Origin: Candidatus Altimarinota bacterium
GTDB lineage: Bacteria; Patescibacteriota; Gracilibacteria; Absconditabacterales; Absconditicoccaceae
DNA length: 64,000 nt
NCBI GenBank assembly: GCA_021734475.1
Contig: JAIPIU010000003.1
Coordinates: 62,001 to 126,000, forward strand
Direction of reading: 5' to 3'
Shown piece by piece: positions 23,142 to 35,722 of this stretch. The notes beneath the pieces are model-generated. The model worked only from the letters and a program-made list of their open reading frames with translations, made no database searches and was not told the DNA's origin. The position numbers and the translations under genes were made by a program. Position 1 is the stretch's first letter. Each line of letters starts with the position of its first letter.

Positions 23142-23433
23142 AATAAAATTAATTGAAGAAAAACTTCAAACAGTATACGACCCAGAATTTCCACTTATAG
23201 ACATATATACACTAGGTCTTATTTATGATATTAAAATAAAAGATAAAGATATAGAAATAATTATGACATTCACAACCCCATATTGTCCTATGGCAGATAT
23301 GTTAAAAGAAATGATAACAAATTGAATAAACGAAATCTTACCAGATTATAAAGTTACATTAACCGTAACATTTGAACCATTACGAACAATAGAAAAAATC
23401 AAAGATCCTGATCTCAAAAGAATGTTCGAATAA
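23113..23433 (+). CDS. MIP18/PaaD-family (DUF59) protein, SufT-like
   Basis: A 106-residue soluble protein. It has the DUF59 core VYDPEFPLIDIYTLGLIYDI near residue 20, followed by MTFTTPYCPMADMLKEMI containing the conserved Cys, and the closing beta strands VTLTVTFEPLRTIEKI. Relatives act in iron-sulfur cluster assembly or maturation. No other iron-sulfur assembly genes are nearby. It overlaps the upstream membrane protein gene by 29 bases. The start is the ATG encoding MTTNTKHQDKIK. Confidence 0.85.
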
Positions 23434-23470
23434 AATCAGATTACAGACTCTTAATTCTTAATTCAGAATA

Positions 23471-24067
23471 ATGTTTATCAATATATCATCAGACAAAGTA
23501 CAAATATTTGATTGAAAAAAAGATATATTTTTGGATCGTAACGGTATAGAAAATATTTTTTGAAAAACCTTAGTAAAAATAAACAAAAAATCACCAATCA
23601 AAGAGATATTTTTATTAAATTGACCATGATGATTTACAAATCTAAGAGTATGAACACTTTGTATAAATTTATTAAACACATTAGAAAATCAAAAAATAAA
23701 AATATATGATTTAGATAAATTCACTCTATTCAAATATCTCTTTTCCAAATGAATTATTCCCAATCAATGAATCGTTTATATATGACAGAAAAAAAATATT
23801 TGGATCTATGATTTAAATAAAAATATATACCAAAAACAAGAATTAAATAATTTTAATTTAGATTGAAAATATTTTTTAGATCAAGTTTTGGATGATGATT
23901 ATTATCAATGATTAGATATCAAAAATATGATATATGTATCATGAAACAAAGATTGAATCAAAGTTAAATATAAATCAAAAGAAATCTTAATAAGTCCCAA
24001 AAACTTAAAAATAAAAGCAAAAAAACAAGTACAAGCAAATTATTTTATCCAAGCAACAACCGATTAA
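23471..24067 (+). CDS. tsaB: TsaB-like protein of the t6A tRNA modification system
   Basis: A 198-residue protein with the TsaB signature FLLNGPGGFTNLRVGTLCIN near residue 60, matching the family's GPGSFTGLRxG. TsaB is a non-catalytic ASKHA-fold partner of TsaD and TsaE in threonylcarbamoyladenosine formation on ANN-decoding tRNAs. The N-terminus MFINISSDKVQIFDGKKDIF fits the first strands, while the C-terminal half is divergent. The stop is directly joined to the ruvX start (0-base gap), so the two are co-translated. Confidence 0.75.
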
Positions 24068-24469
24068 ATGAGAAATAAACAACACAATACATTATGAATA
24101 GATCGATGAAGTAAATATATATGAACTTGCTATATGCAAGAGGAATCTAAAATGATTTTTCCGATATGATATTTACTAAACGATAAAATGACTTATTTTA
24201 ATATTGCAGATATTATTACTAGATACCAGATCAAAAGTATAGTAATATGACGACCAAAAAAGCAAAAAGATATCCAAGAAAAAATACAGGATTTTATCAA
24301 ATCATTAAATTATATTATAGAAAATCAAGAAATCCAAATACATACTGTAGAAGAAGATTATACAAGTGTCCAATCTTGAGAAATAGTTTCCAACTTCAAA
24401 AAGAACGCTGCTGAAGATACAATCAGCGCAATGTTGATACTTGAAAGATGGAAAAATAACAAATCATAA
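24068..24469 (+). CDS. ruvX: RuvX/YqgF-type putative Holliday junction resolvase
   Basis: A 133-residue RNase H-fold nuclease thought to act on pre-16S rRNA or Holliday junctions. Motifs: LGIDWGSKYIGTCYM near residue 9 (first catalytic Asp), IVIGWPKKQKDIQEKI, TVEEDYTSVQSGEI with the acidic second site, and the closing DTISAMLILERW with the last Asp. Both Trp residues in the first two motifs come from CGA, where Trp suits the family better than Arg. Adjacent to tsaB without a gap. Confidence 0.85.
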
Positions 24470-24496
24470 GCAACTCTTAATTATTAACTCAATAAA

Positions 24497-24763
24497 ATGG
24501 ATTTAGAACAAATCTCAAAAGAATTAGAAAAGATAAAACAAAGAAACAAAAAAGTTGAAACAGATAAGGCTTGGGAATGAAGTATCACAAGGAAAATTTT
24601 ACTTATGATTTTTACATATCTTGCTTTATGAATTTATATGCAAGTTGTATGAATCAACAGTCCACGACTAAACGCAATTATACCAACGGTATGATTTCTG
24701 CTTTCTACGCTTACACTTCCACGATTCAAAAAACTACGAACAAAACACATACATAAAAAATAA
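24497..24763 (+). CDS. Small two-helix membrane protein
   Basis: An 88-residue protein with a charged helical N-terminus (MDLEQISKELEKIKQRNKKV) and two hydrophobic segments, ending LSTLTLPRFKKL and a basic tail. The pattern NSPRLNAIIPTVWFLLSTL recurs in short hypothetical membrane proteins of many bacteria, but no function is known. Base composition is slightly less AT-rich in its second half. Confidence 0.68.
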
Positions 24764-24792
24764 TTTATCAGTATTTACTGTATTTACAAAAT

Positions 24793-26013
24793 ATGCTTTT
24801 AATAGGAGATATCCATACAACATCTCGCATCAATGATAAACTTATCAATAGTTTAAAAAATTTTTTCGAACAAAATTCTGAGGAGAAAAATATAGTATTT
24901 TTATGAGATTATGTATATCACTTTTCATATGACAGAAAAGCAATATTAGAATTATACAATCTATTTTTACGATTATTTGAAAAATGAAAAAACATATATA
25001 TTTTAGCATGAAATCATGATCGATTATGAAATTATTTTGTATATCAAGAAGCACAAAAAGCTTTTAACATAATCAATAATATCAAAAAATCTGATTGAAA
25101 ATTAAGTTTCATTACGCAGCCAATTATAGAAAATATTGAATGAGAAAATATTTTATTTTTTCCATTTTCTATAGATATAGCAAATACACAAGATTTAAAA
25201 TATACCAATCCATTACGAGAAGAACTAAGTAACTCTAAAAATAAAAGTGAGCAAACTTCCTGACAAATAAACCAAATATTATCAAACTACATATCAGAGC
25301 ATCAAAAACTAACTATAATACACCACTACTATATAAACAACACTATTTTCCCATGACAAAAATCAAGATTTTGATACAAAGATATTTGTTTAAGTAATGA
25401 ATTTTTAGATAATTCAGATATTAGATTGATATCATGACATCTTCATCAAGCATTTATTCACAAAAATTATTTTTGTTGTGGAAGTGTTCGATCTACTACT
25501 CCACTAGAGATAAATCAAAACAAATTTTTATTTAAATACAAGCCAGAAAATAATTATATAGAATGATTCTTCAATGATATTAATCCATATATCATGATAA
25601 ATAAAACACAATGAAAAATAATAAACAAAAGTTCTATAGATGATATTTTTCAAAAGACATCAGAAGAAAATATTAGCAATCTACAGAGCAATGAATATCG
25701 AAAAATCCAAATATGAAATCAAGCACAGCTAAATATATCAAACGCTTCTATACAAATAAAAGTTGAAGAAATAAACTATGAAAATATAGAAACCCACATA
25801 GAAAAAGATCTAATTAAAGAATTCAAAGATATTAAATTAAAAAAAGACACTAAATCTATATGAGAAATAATACAAAATTTTTCTACATCGGCAGAAAATT
25901 TAAAAACATGATTTACAGATCGAAAAACAATATTAAAAGAATATATAGAAAATAAATTTCAATGAGATTCTTATAAATACGAAAAGATCCTAAAAGATCT
26001 AAATATTATTTAA
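24793..26013 (+). CDS. Calcineurin-like metallophosphoesterase
   Basis: A 406-residue protein. The phosphoesterase domain covers about residues 1-235 with all metal motifs: IGDIH, FLGDYVYH, LAGNHDW near residue 76, IIHHYY and ISGHLHQA. The Trp of GNHDW is encoded CGA (25021). The remaining 170 residues are polar and helical without a recognisable domain. The layout recalls SbcD/Mre11-like nucleases (NQNKFLF region), but no SbcC follows, so nuclease function is uncertain. Its neighbours are an 88-residue membrane protein and a DUF1846 gene 121 bases downstream. Confidence 0.85.
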
Positions 26014-26134
26014 TAAGATAAGTCAATTAAAATAATCTACAATAAAACAAATAGCCATATAATAGTTTAATAAAATTTGACAAAAATCAATATACCAAAT
26101 ATACTCTATTTGGTTTATTTTAAATAAAAATAAA

Positions 26135-27244
26135 ATGATAAATTCAACTGATACCATAAATTACAACAAACACGGTTTTGATGGTCAAAAATACATAGAT
26201 ATACAAAAAGAAAAAATATTAGAAAGAATCTCTAAATTTTCATGATGAAGACTATATTTAGAAATATGATGAAAATTTATCCACGATCCTCATGCAGCTA
26301 GAGTTTTACCATGATTTAATCCTGAGTCAAAAAAACTAATTTTTCAAGAACTAAAATGACAAATTGAAATACTTTTTTGTGTAAATTCTACAGATATTTT
26401 AAACGATAGACAATTAAGTAATGAAGATATATCATACAAAGATTATGTTTTTTCTATGCTCAAACAGATAGAAAAATCAGTTTGAACAAGACCACATCTT
26501 GTAATAAACAAAATAGATACACAAAATATGTTTGATATAATTTTGAACTTTGAGAGAGAATTTCAAAGAGAATGATACAAAACACGAGAAAGATACAAAA
26601 TAAACTGATATCCACACAATATAGATGACATATTAAGTGAAAATTGATTTTGAGATGATGATCACATACCATTAACAAAAAATTTAATACTTGTAATATG
26701 AGCAGCTTCAAATAGTTGAAAAATGTCTACCTGTTTATGACAAATATATCTAGATCATCAAATATGAATAAAATCCTGATATGCAAAATATGAAACATTT
26801 CCAATACGAAATATAGAACTAAATCATCCAATAAACTTAGCATATGAAGCAGCTACAGCAGATATATGAGATTTTAATTGTATTGATGAATTACATAAAA
26901 AAGCATACTGAATAAATTCAGTAAATTACAATAGAGACGTAGAAGCATTTGATATAGTTATGTGAATAGCAAAAAAAGTTATCGAAAAAGAAAATTTCAT
27001 GAATTCTTACAAATCACCTACTGATATGTGAATATCTTGTGCAGGTTTTGCTATTACAGATGATGAAATAGTTAGTATAGCATCTTTTCAAGAAATCCAA
27101 AGAAGAATGTCGCGATATCAACAAATGATAGATAGATGAGAATGAGAAGATTCACGAATAACAAAATGCCAAGAAATACAAAAAAAATGTACTGATTATA
27201 TATCAGTAAAATGATACAATCTAGAATTAAACATAAATAAATAA
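26135..27244 (+). CDS. DUF1846 family protein
   Basis: A 369-residue protein matching the DUF1846 family from its start: FDGQKYIDIQKEKILERISKF, LYLEIGGKFIHDPHAARVLP, then VIGAASNSGKMSTCLGQIYLDH, ETFPIWNIELNHPINLAYEA and KSPTDMGISCAGFAITDDE. Family members are about 490-500 residues, so this one is shorter at the C-terminus. The enzymatic role is not established. It carries one of the clearest CGA=Trp positions (26807, in FPIWN). TGA supplies the glycines in GGKF and PTDMG. Confidence 0.88.
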
Positions 27245-27253
27245 ATAATAATT

Positions 27254-27970
27254 TTATATTAAATCCTCTTGCTTTATTTTCGATTGAGCGTTGTGAAGTA
27301 ATGGATTATAAAAACGAAACATCAAACTTATTATTTCTGAAGTTGTTAATTTTTCAGAAGATATTCACATTCAAGCAAGTCAATCCACTATCAAACCAAT
27401 TCTAGTTTCAAGCATCCTACTTCATTTCAAAAATGATCTATACCTAGATACTATTCTTTCTACACTATCTTTTGCATTCAACACATCCATAAATTTAGCC
27501 CACCAAGATTTATTTATACTAGAGGCATCTTGTTCTCAATCATAATAAGGCACTATAACATAAAATTCTTTTACATATATCAATCATTGTTTAGAATCTA
27601 TATCATCCAAAAATTTCACATATCACTCCCCTTGTTTTTTCAAAATAGGACTTTCTATTACAGATATATTAGATTTTATATATTCCAAATAATTTGATAA
27701 ATCTAAATATGTATTACGAACCAATATTTGTACAGGAAAGTTTAATCAATTCAAAAATCTTTTATATTGTTCCAAAACAATTTGCTGTTCATCAAAGTTC
27801 CTTAAATCTAAATTTAATCAATACACTCTAAGAACAGATCTCAGTCAGCCATCTTTGAGTATAATAGTATCATTTTTTATTTCAGATACAGGTAACATTG
27901 TTTCTGTATTAAACAGATTTTCAATTTTATTTTTTTGAACTTGTCATTGTTCTCATAGATTAAACAACAT
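27254..27970 (-). CDS. TraC/VirB4-like N-terminal domain protein of a type IV secretion-like system
   Basis: A 238-residue protein resembling the N-terminal, non-ATPase domain of TraC/VirB4-type proteins of Patescibacteria: TIILKDGGLRSVLRVYGLNLDLR, NFDEQQIVLEQYKRFLNGLNFPVQILV and ISVIESPILKKQGEWYVKFLDD. No Walker motifs are present, so it is a stand-alone domain, and the ATPase must be elsewhere. It is the last gene after two VirB2-like pilin genes on the same strand and is convergent with DUF1846, with a 9-base gap. Confidence 0.72.
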
Positions 27971-27997
27971 TACAAAACATTAAAATAAATAAAATAT

Positions 27998-28468
27998 TTA
28001 TAATATATAATTTTTCAAAAACCAGAATATAAAACTGACTATCAACCATGACATTCACATTATAAACAAAGCTATAAACACTCCAATAATAATTTTTCTT
28101 GCTTTTGCAACTCACTCTTCTTGTTTCACAAATAATATAAGATAGAATGCATATATAATCAAAACAAGTGATATAAGTGAGACTAATCACAAAATCATAT
28201 TCAAAACCATCTTGATATAGTATTCTGCTTTATTTGGTCATTGAAGATAGGTAGCTGAATCTAATCAAAACACAGTAAATAATCTATCCAAAACTGACTG
28301 ATTTGGTAAAATAGCATCTCATTTAACTATTTCTCCAATTTCTAAATTATCAGAATATGTTGTATTATTTATATTATTATCATAAAAAAAATCTTCAGCA
28401 TTTACCCACGTTCATATTCATAAGAGAACAACAAATCATAATAATCAGATTTTTAAAAGATTTTTCAT
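27998..28468 (-). CDS. VirB2/TrbC-like pilin-type membrane protein
   Basis: A 156-residue protein with signal sequence MKNLLKIGLLGFVVLLGIG ending near VNA-EDFF, and two C-terminal hydrophobic segments separated by a short charged loop containing KQEEGVAKARKII. This two-helix layout with a polar loop is typical of VirB2/TrbC pilins in Patescibacteria. It lies between the TraC-like gene and a second pilin-like gene, all on the minus strand. It probably forms part of a pilus or channel. Confidence 0.72.
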
Positions 28469-28489
28469 ATTTTTCAACAAAAATTAAAG

Positions 28490-29005
28490 TTAAGATATAT
28501 ATGCAATAATCCAAAATATAAACGAAACAACCAATCGACTAAGTCATACTCAAGCTAAAGCTATTACAGCAGTTTGCAATCATTTGATTCATTTTTTATA
28601 TTGAGCATCATTTCATGCTGCTGTCACCATCAAGAATCCATGATAAATCAAATAAACCAAAGCTACCAATCAGATCAATCACAAAGTATAATTTATTATA
28701 TTTTTCACAATAGACATTGTTTCGCCCAAAGCAGTACTATGATCAGATATCAATCCCGGATTAGCTATTCAATTCAATTCATCACTAGATATAGTATTGG
28801 TTGCATCTGCATCAATAATTTTGAATGCACCTTCTCTAATTGGATCAGAAATAGGATTATTATTATCATAGACATTCAAAGCATTTTCAGAATCAGTATT
28901 TAATATAGTTTGATTTTGTCATAATTGCAATCATTGACCAAAAACACTAGCACCCAAAGCCAATACAAAGATATGAATAAACAAATATACAATTTTAAAT
29001 TTCAT
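28490..29005 (-). CDS. VirB2/TrbC-like pilin-type membrane protein (second copy)
   Basis: A 171-residue paralogue of the preceding protein. Signal segment MKFKIVYLFIHIFVLALGAS, a polar middle, then two hydrophobic helices separated by AAGNDAQYKKGIKGLQTAV, the Gly-Asn-Asp/Lys loop common to VirB2-like pilins of candidate phyla radiation bacteria. It ends RLVVSFIFWIIAYIS, very like the neighbouring pilin (VSFIFWFLKNYIL), supporting duplication. First gene of the minus-strand half of the secretion block. Confidence 0.75.
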
Positions 29006-29165
29006 AAATAAAATCTGATTCCAAATAAAAGATTAAAATACATCTAATTATAAACCAAAATATACTTTTTGCAAATTTTAGACTTGAAAAAAACACAACA
29101 TTTAATATATACTAAACTAATACACAAAAATAGTTGACAAATTTATAATTTAATTAAAAAATATA

Positions 29166-30242
29166 ATGAAAAAAAATCTATTAATACTACTTTCATTTTA
29201 TTTCTTTGTATTACAGTCATTCGTTATATGACTATTACGAAAAGATTATAGATTTTTTACACTATGAATAGTAAACCTCATAATAATTATAGCTATAGTT
29301 TTGATTTACAATTATTTTGAAAAAGATAAAAAAGAAAAGAAAAAAGATAACACAGAAACATCATTCAAAAAAGAGAAAGAAAATCTTTTGATAGAAAACA
29401 CACATCACAAAAAATCAAAAAAAAAGGCTCCATTATTTCTATTAAGTCTAATAATAATTCTAATTATATTTTTGGCTCTAAACTGAGAATTAACATCAAA
29501 TAAAATAATAATATCTTCTTGAATTGGGTTTATCGTTTATATTGTATTGTTTTACTCTCTATCCAGACACAAAAAAGGTACATTTTTAGGTTTACGAAGT
29601 AGTAAATTAATTTTAATAATATTTTTATTTTGACTAGTTGTAAACTGATTTGATAGTGGAATATCTGAAACTAGAAACCAAACCATAATATGAACAATAC
29701 AAAATATTTTCTCCAACAAAAATATAGAAAAAACAGAGAAAGAAACTTATCAAGAATTACAAGATATAGACGAATGAACCTGAGAAATAATATCACAAGA
29801 CTATTGAGAAAATATTACTTGAGAAAACATTAAAATATCTGATAATATCCAAGATTCAGATATAGAAAATACAGCTACAGACATAAATCAGAATTTTTTG
29901 AATGACTGAGATATTACTATACTAGACGCTATCAAATATTTATTGGATATCAATAATATACCACTAGATATGAATCAAAATGTAAAATTTAAATACATTT
30001 CATATCAAAATGAAAACTATCCATATTTCAAAACAGCATATATGAAAAAAATGATCTGATCAAATACCAATCCAGATAAAGAAATTATATGCCAAACATA
30101 CATAGTAATGAAATGAATCGTAGAATGACGAAATGTATCTTCTTGATGAGATCCACTCACAAATTATCTAAACAAAGCATCTCAACTATGAAAATTAAAC
30201 TGATGCGAAAGAAATAAATATGTAAGTTTAGAAAATTTATAA
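29166..30242 (+). CDS. Multi-pass membrane protein, unknown function
   Basis: A 358-residue protein with two N-terminal hydrophobic helices, a lysine-rich cytoplasmic stretch (about residues 55-90), three more helices up to residue 165, then an acidic Asn/Thr-rich region and a C-terminal polar domain with two or three cysteines. No family recognised. It is placed between the pilin-like genes and the VirB6-like genes and ends at a strong terminator, so may be a separate component of the secretion block (inference from position). Confidence 0.62.
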
Positions 30243-30261
30243 TACAAATTATTCACATATC

Positions 30262-30290
30262 AAAAATAGCGAAATACTCGCTATTTTTTT
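30262..30290 (+). terminator. Rho-independent terminator
   Basis: Perfect 11-bp stem AAAAATAGCGA/TCGCTATTTTT with a 5-base loop (AATAC) and following T run, 19 bases after the stop of the preceding gene. Confidence 0.88.
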
Positions 30291-30415
30291 GATAAAATAA
30301 ACTACATAACATTTTACAAAAATAGCAATATAACTAATCAGAAAAATCAGACTCTATTTGTCTATTTTTTATTTTTGGAATATAATCGATATGTATTATA
30401 TCTATAAACAAATTA

Positions 30416-32878
30416 ATGCTAAAAAAATTACTTAAAACAATATTTTGATTTCTAATAGTCCTATGATTTAGTTGATTTTTTGTAAATCAAACTTTTCCTA
30501 GCCTAGTATATGCTGAAACAGCTACACCAACAGCTACTGAAAGTACAGAAGATTACGTAGAAAAAAATATGTACAAAATTAGAGATACTCTAGATGTAGT
30601 AACCAAATGAATTTATATGATTACTCGACCTTTGCTTGTAATAGCATGAAATTCATTAGACAATTCTTTGGTATATTGATCTGTTTTTCATCTAGATGCT
30701 CCCCTACGAAGTTTTCGAAATATTATGAAAAACTTTGCTAATTTTGCTTTATGATTTCTATTATTATACAGTATAGTTAGGAGTTTATTAAAAAAATGAT
30801 GAACATGATGAGCAATGAAGATAGTCAAAAACACTCTAATAGCAGGAATTTTGATACAAGCTAGTCGATTTTTATTATCAGCAGTTATAGATGTTTCTAC
30901 TATAGCAACATATGCAGTCTGATGAATACCTATGACTATTTTGCAAAATTCACCTCAATGAAAACAGCCAATACTATGAATCAATTCATCAATAAATTTA
31001 TCCGATTCAAATTCCAATTTACAAGAAAATCTTGATGATGTAATATTTTATCGAACATATGGTAAAGAAAAAGAATTCAAAATATCTTCATGTAAAACCA
31101 AATATGTAGAAGAAAAAGAAAAAAACTATATAATAGGAAAACAGCTTATGTTTGCATCAGATACTAGTTGAGAACAAATCTTACTAGAAAACTGATATTG
31201 TATATTATGATGAGCACCATATCAAATAAATGAATTCCCAGATTTACAAACAGCGATTAGTAATGCTGATTACAAAACCAAACAAAATACACTTATGAAA
31301 ACACCTCAACGAGAAGATCGAGAAAAATGTTGATTTATTATAGCAACACGATGAACTGGCACATATGATAAAGATAATTGTAATATTCAATGAGTTTGAA
31401 CATTAGCTGAATCTTGATCATTAGGAACTATCTGATGAAAAAAACGATTAGATTGATTAAGTCCTCCAAGTTGAGTAGCAAATTTATGAAATTTAATAGA
31501 AAGATCCAAATGATTTGTTTGACCACTTATTACAATCTATTCTAGTATATTAAATTTTGGAACTTTATTGGACGATCCGTGATCATCTAGCGATGATATG
31601 ACATTTTGAGTAGTATTAAAATTCGCAATAAAAACAATTACATGAATTATGCTCATACTACCACTATTTGCACTAGCTATAGTATTGTTAGCTAGAATAT
31701 GATTTCTATGGCTTATAATAGCATTTGTACCAATCATAATATTACTTCATTTTTTCAAAGAAGAAATCTCATTACCAGAAATGAAATTTTTAAAAATACC
31801 AGAAATAATAAAAATTATATTTGCACCAGTTTTTGTGGTTTTTGGACTTAGCCTAGCTCTAATATTTTTGAGTACTATCAGTAATTCATTGAAAAAATCT
31901 CCTTTAGTAGATACAAACTGAGTAACTATTACATGACAAAATTCAAATTGAGATACCACCAAAGAACAATTATTAGAATGACTAGGTTTAACTCAAGAAA
32001 AAGACAATTCATACTCAGTTTTGGGATGATTATCGACTTTTAGTATCAAGTGAAATCTATTTGGCTGAGTATTAGATGATCTATCATACATGTTGATAAA
32101 TATTTTTTGAATAGCAATCATGTGGATGCTATTATTTTGGACTATCAAACAAAATATGATATGAGAAAAAATCTGAAAAAAAATCCAAGATTTTGGTCAA
32201 AATTTAGCAGTCAATGTTCCAATGGTGCCGATAGCATGATGAGTATGACTCAAACAAGCTTTTGGTGTCTGATGATGAGAATGATTAGCATGAAAAACTA
32301 TGAATCAATTAACAAATACTATGGAAAATAAAAATATAGATAAACTTCAAGAAGCTTGATTCTTACCAGAAGATAATAGCTCTAAATCACCAGATAACAA
32401 TGATCAAGTAACATGACAACTTACTCCAGAACAAGCAAATGAAATTATACAACAAATAGAAGAAAAGAATTTAACAAAAGAAGATACAGAAAGAAAAACA
32501 ATTATAGAAACAATTAGAAAAGATGCTGGTGTAGAAACAAATCAGGCTATCGAGACTTGGATAAGAGAACCTGAAAATGCAAGACTATTAATAGCTGCTA
32601 TTGAATGATTAAATACACCCGCACAAAAAACTGAAGTAACGTGAGCTCTAGAATGATTACTCGACATAAAAACAATGCAAGATTACAAAACAGCCTTATC
32701 AACAAAAACAATAGATGATATAATGAAAGATTTAAAAGATAGTAAACCAGAAGCTGTAATAAATATACAACTAGATCAAGAAATAACTCTCAAAGATGCT
32801 AAAAAATATAAAATTAAAAAAGTTTGAGACAAATACGAATACGAAGAAATAACTACAAGCCCACCAACCACTTCATAA
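30416..32878 (+). CDS. VirB6/TrbL-like giant membrane protein of a type IV secretion-like system
   Basis: An 820-residue protein: signal/first helix at residues 1-25, a conserved core with several transmembrane helices (FWNIMKNFANFALGF near residue 100, LIQASWFLLSAVIDVSTI, later FAIKTITGIMLILPLFALAI and following helices), and PMVPIAGGVGLKQAFG before a hydrophilic, helix-rich C-terminal tail of about 190 residues. The core matches its neighbour at 32892 motif by motif. VirB6-type proteins form the inner-membrane channel. Two CGA codons (30707, 30716) lie at Trp positions; one aligns with TGG in the neighbour. Confidence 0.8.
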
Positions 32879-32891
32879 TTTATATAAATAG

Positions 32892-34802
32892 ATGACAAAA
32901 ATCCGCATAAACAGAAAATCAAAACGGATGAGAACTATCAAAATAGTATCAGTATTTTTGTTAATCTGATTTATATTCTTCAATTTATCATTTGCTGCCG
33001 ATAACAGTTCAGCGCAAAGCACAGAATATTTACAACAATTTTTTCAATTTTTGATTTCATTCTTATCCCGATGATGGGTTTTGCTAGCTAGTATAGCATG
33101 AAAACTCATGACCAATGATATGGTTTATGGATCATTTATACATATGGATGTTTTCATATGGAAAGCTCGAAATATTATGAAAAATTTTGCAAACTATGCA
33201 TTATGATTTTGATTCTTATTTTTTATAATCAAATCAATTTTTTCCAAATGATGAGCAGCCTGAGACACAAAAAATAAAATAATATGATTTGTATTAGCAT
33301 GAGTACTTGTACAAGCTAGTCGATTTATTTTTGGGGCTATTATAGATGTTTCTACTATCACACTAGTCAGCATATCATCATTTCCATGACAGATATTACA
33401 ATCCAATACTCAATTTCAAAAACAATTTAATGAACTTAGCGCACAATGATGAAATAGTTTACCAGCTACTTGAGAGGTTTTAACATGAATGGAAATGATT
33501 TTTAATCCAAACAAAAAAAATGGAGAAGCATTTTTCTCGATTCAAGAAAAACCACTAGATAAATGAATCACTCAAGACAACTATCTAGATATGATATTAC
33601 CAAGTTACAATAATATATCATGACCATTGATATTTATGTGAGCATCTATCTTTTCATTTCAAGACTATAGTTTATCAAACCCCAAAACCACAAGTGCTCG
33701 AAAACTATTTTTAGAATTCTGAATTAATTTATTTATCATACTAGTTTATTCTATTGGACTATTATTCCTAGTATTTATAAATTTTATTAGAATTTTCTAT
33801 TTACGAATATTTATAATATTTTCTCCTTTTATTATATTACTAGGAATAGCTCAAAAAACAGAACTATTTGGTAAAAAATGATCTTGAGGTTTAGATAAAA
33901 TAATGGAACATATATCTTTTACAAAGGTTCTATCTTTGATTTTCAAACCAGTTATATTTATGGCATACGTATCCATAATGCTAATATTTGTAATATGAGT
34001 CAAAGCAATTTTGGTTCCACAAGAATGATGAAACGTAAATATCTCAGACAATATTTCTATTAGTTCTCAAGCTATATCTACTCCAGCTTGAACATCCTAC
34101 AATTCATCTATCAAATCAGAAGATGTCCTGGATTTTACCGTCAATTGAGCCAAGAATAGTCTTGCAGATCTAATAGTAGCATTCTTCACATTATTCCTTA
34201 TGTGGTTTTTGATTAAAATGGCATTATCTAAATGATCATGAATAGATCGATTAGATAAAAATATATGAGAACAAACAAAAAAACTTGAAAATCTTGCATG
34301 ACAATTACCTATTATGCCAATAGCATGATGAGTATGAGTAAACTCAGTATTTGGCGATGAAAATAGCATCAAATCATGACTTAAAGATAAATATAATGTA
34401 ACTGATACACGATCAGATCAAAGTGAAGATAGAGTAAATGAACTACTTTGAATTGCTTGAGCACGAAAAACATCATATAGCAAAAACTTAGAAAATGATA
34501 TTACAAAATCAAAAGATCCATTAGCTTTCCGAAATAATTCATCTGATATTGCAAAAAGTATACAGTGATGACTCAGCATAACAGACTGAAATCGAAATCC
34601 TCTTGTACAAAATCGATGGGAAACTCGAGCAAAATGAAATGAATATCAAACTATAGAATGAACAGAACTAAAAAAAGCAGATACTTTAGATAAATTTTTG
34701 GATCTAAATGCTTGAAAAATAGATAATCTAATGTGAGGTGATTGATCTATCTCCAACTATGAAAATCTAAAAAAACAATATTATTGAATTAGCAAAGAAT
34801 AA
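32892..34802 (+). CDS. VirB6/TrbL-like membrane protein (paralogue)
   Basis: A 636-residue paralogue of the preceding protein. The signal-type N-terminus ends near SFAADNSSA; the core has VFIWKAWNIMKNFANYALGF, VLVQASWFIFGAIIDVSTI, a cluster of helices around residues 270-330 and LPIMPIAGGVGVNSVFGDE near residue 475, then a hydrophilic tail that differs completely from its paralogue. Gap to the upstream gene is 13 bases, so they are one transcript. Two different VirB6-like subunits may assemble together or provide alternative channels. A small AAGGA/TCCTT hairpin follows the stop. Confidence 0.8.
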
Positions 34803-34816
34803 AAGGATTTCTCCTT
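34803..34816 (+). terminator. Small hairpin after the VirB6-like pair
   Basis: AAGGA-TTTC-TCCTT hairpin directly after the stop codon. It lacks a clean T run, so is only a weak terminator candidate. Confidence 0.35.
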
Positions 34817-34876
34817 GAATAAAAACACAATCTAAATATATTGAGATTTGCGATTTATTTTTTGTTGAACCAAAAA

Positions 34877-35716
34877 ATGAAAAAATTATTCATATTTTTA
34901 TGTCTATCGTGCCTATTGTATTTACAATTTTGACATACTTACAACCCTAGCAATCAAGATACTCAACAATTGAATAGTCTCAAAATACAATTAAACAAAG
35001 TAATATCAGGTAACAATCAGGATTTACGAAATTTTTATTATCAATTAAAAAATCTACAAAATAGATTTTCTCAAAATCCTAGATTAGACTATATGTTAAA
35101 TAACCTCAAACAAGACCTATATATACAACTATACTCACAAAAAATACAAGCAAAAACACAATCCAAAGAATTCAAACAAAACTTTGTAAACGAATTTTCT
35201 TGATGAATATCGATAGATGACCCTATTTTAGATGAATGCACATGATGGTACAACACATTGGATGATATAAGCTTCGCTTACAATATACCTACAGCATTAA
35301 CCATATCCACACGGTATAGAGAGACAAATTGCGGATATTATTTACCCTCCAACTGAGATTGACCATTCCAAATATTAAAACAAGATTACGGAACCTGAGA
35401 AATTACAGAAGATATATTTGTAAAATCAGTACAAGATTTCGCACAATTTAGTAAAGATAAACATATCCAATACAAAACTAAATTATGAATAAATCTGACT
35501 TACACCTGATTTGATCGAACTTGATTGGTCAATCACTGAGCACTATATAACTGAGCTAGGATAACATGAAGCGATGAAAGCTGATATATTGCACAAGCAT
35601 TAGCACCCAAATATTTGTATGATTGATATTGAGCAGAATATTCATGAGCGATTAGATACTGACTAATCCCCAAATTTCTAAAAATTCTAGATCGAGAAAT
35701 ACAAAATAAATATTAA
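34877..35716 (+). CDS. Lysozyme-fold / VirB1-like peptidoglycan hydrolase
   Basis: A 279-residue exported protein. MKKLFIFLCLSCLLYLQFG is the signal; residues about 30-110 form a charged helical region. The region STWYRETNCGYYLPSNGDGPFQ (written here in part) has the Glu and glycine-rich turn expected of a lytic transglycosylase-like fold, and NHGALYNGARITGSDESGY near residue 220 may complete it. Such enzymes open peptidoglycan for secretion channels. It follows the VirB6-like pair, supporting that role. The Trp in STWYRE is CGG. The exact family is uncertain. Confidence 0.65.
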
Positions 35717-35722
35717 ATAGCA

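Noticed and set aside
31537-34372. Minus-strand open frames inside the two VirB6-like genes
   Set aside because: Antisense shadows without recognisable motifs; the plus strand gives two long paralogous membrane proteins.
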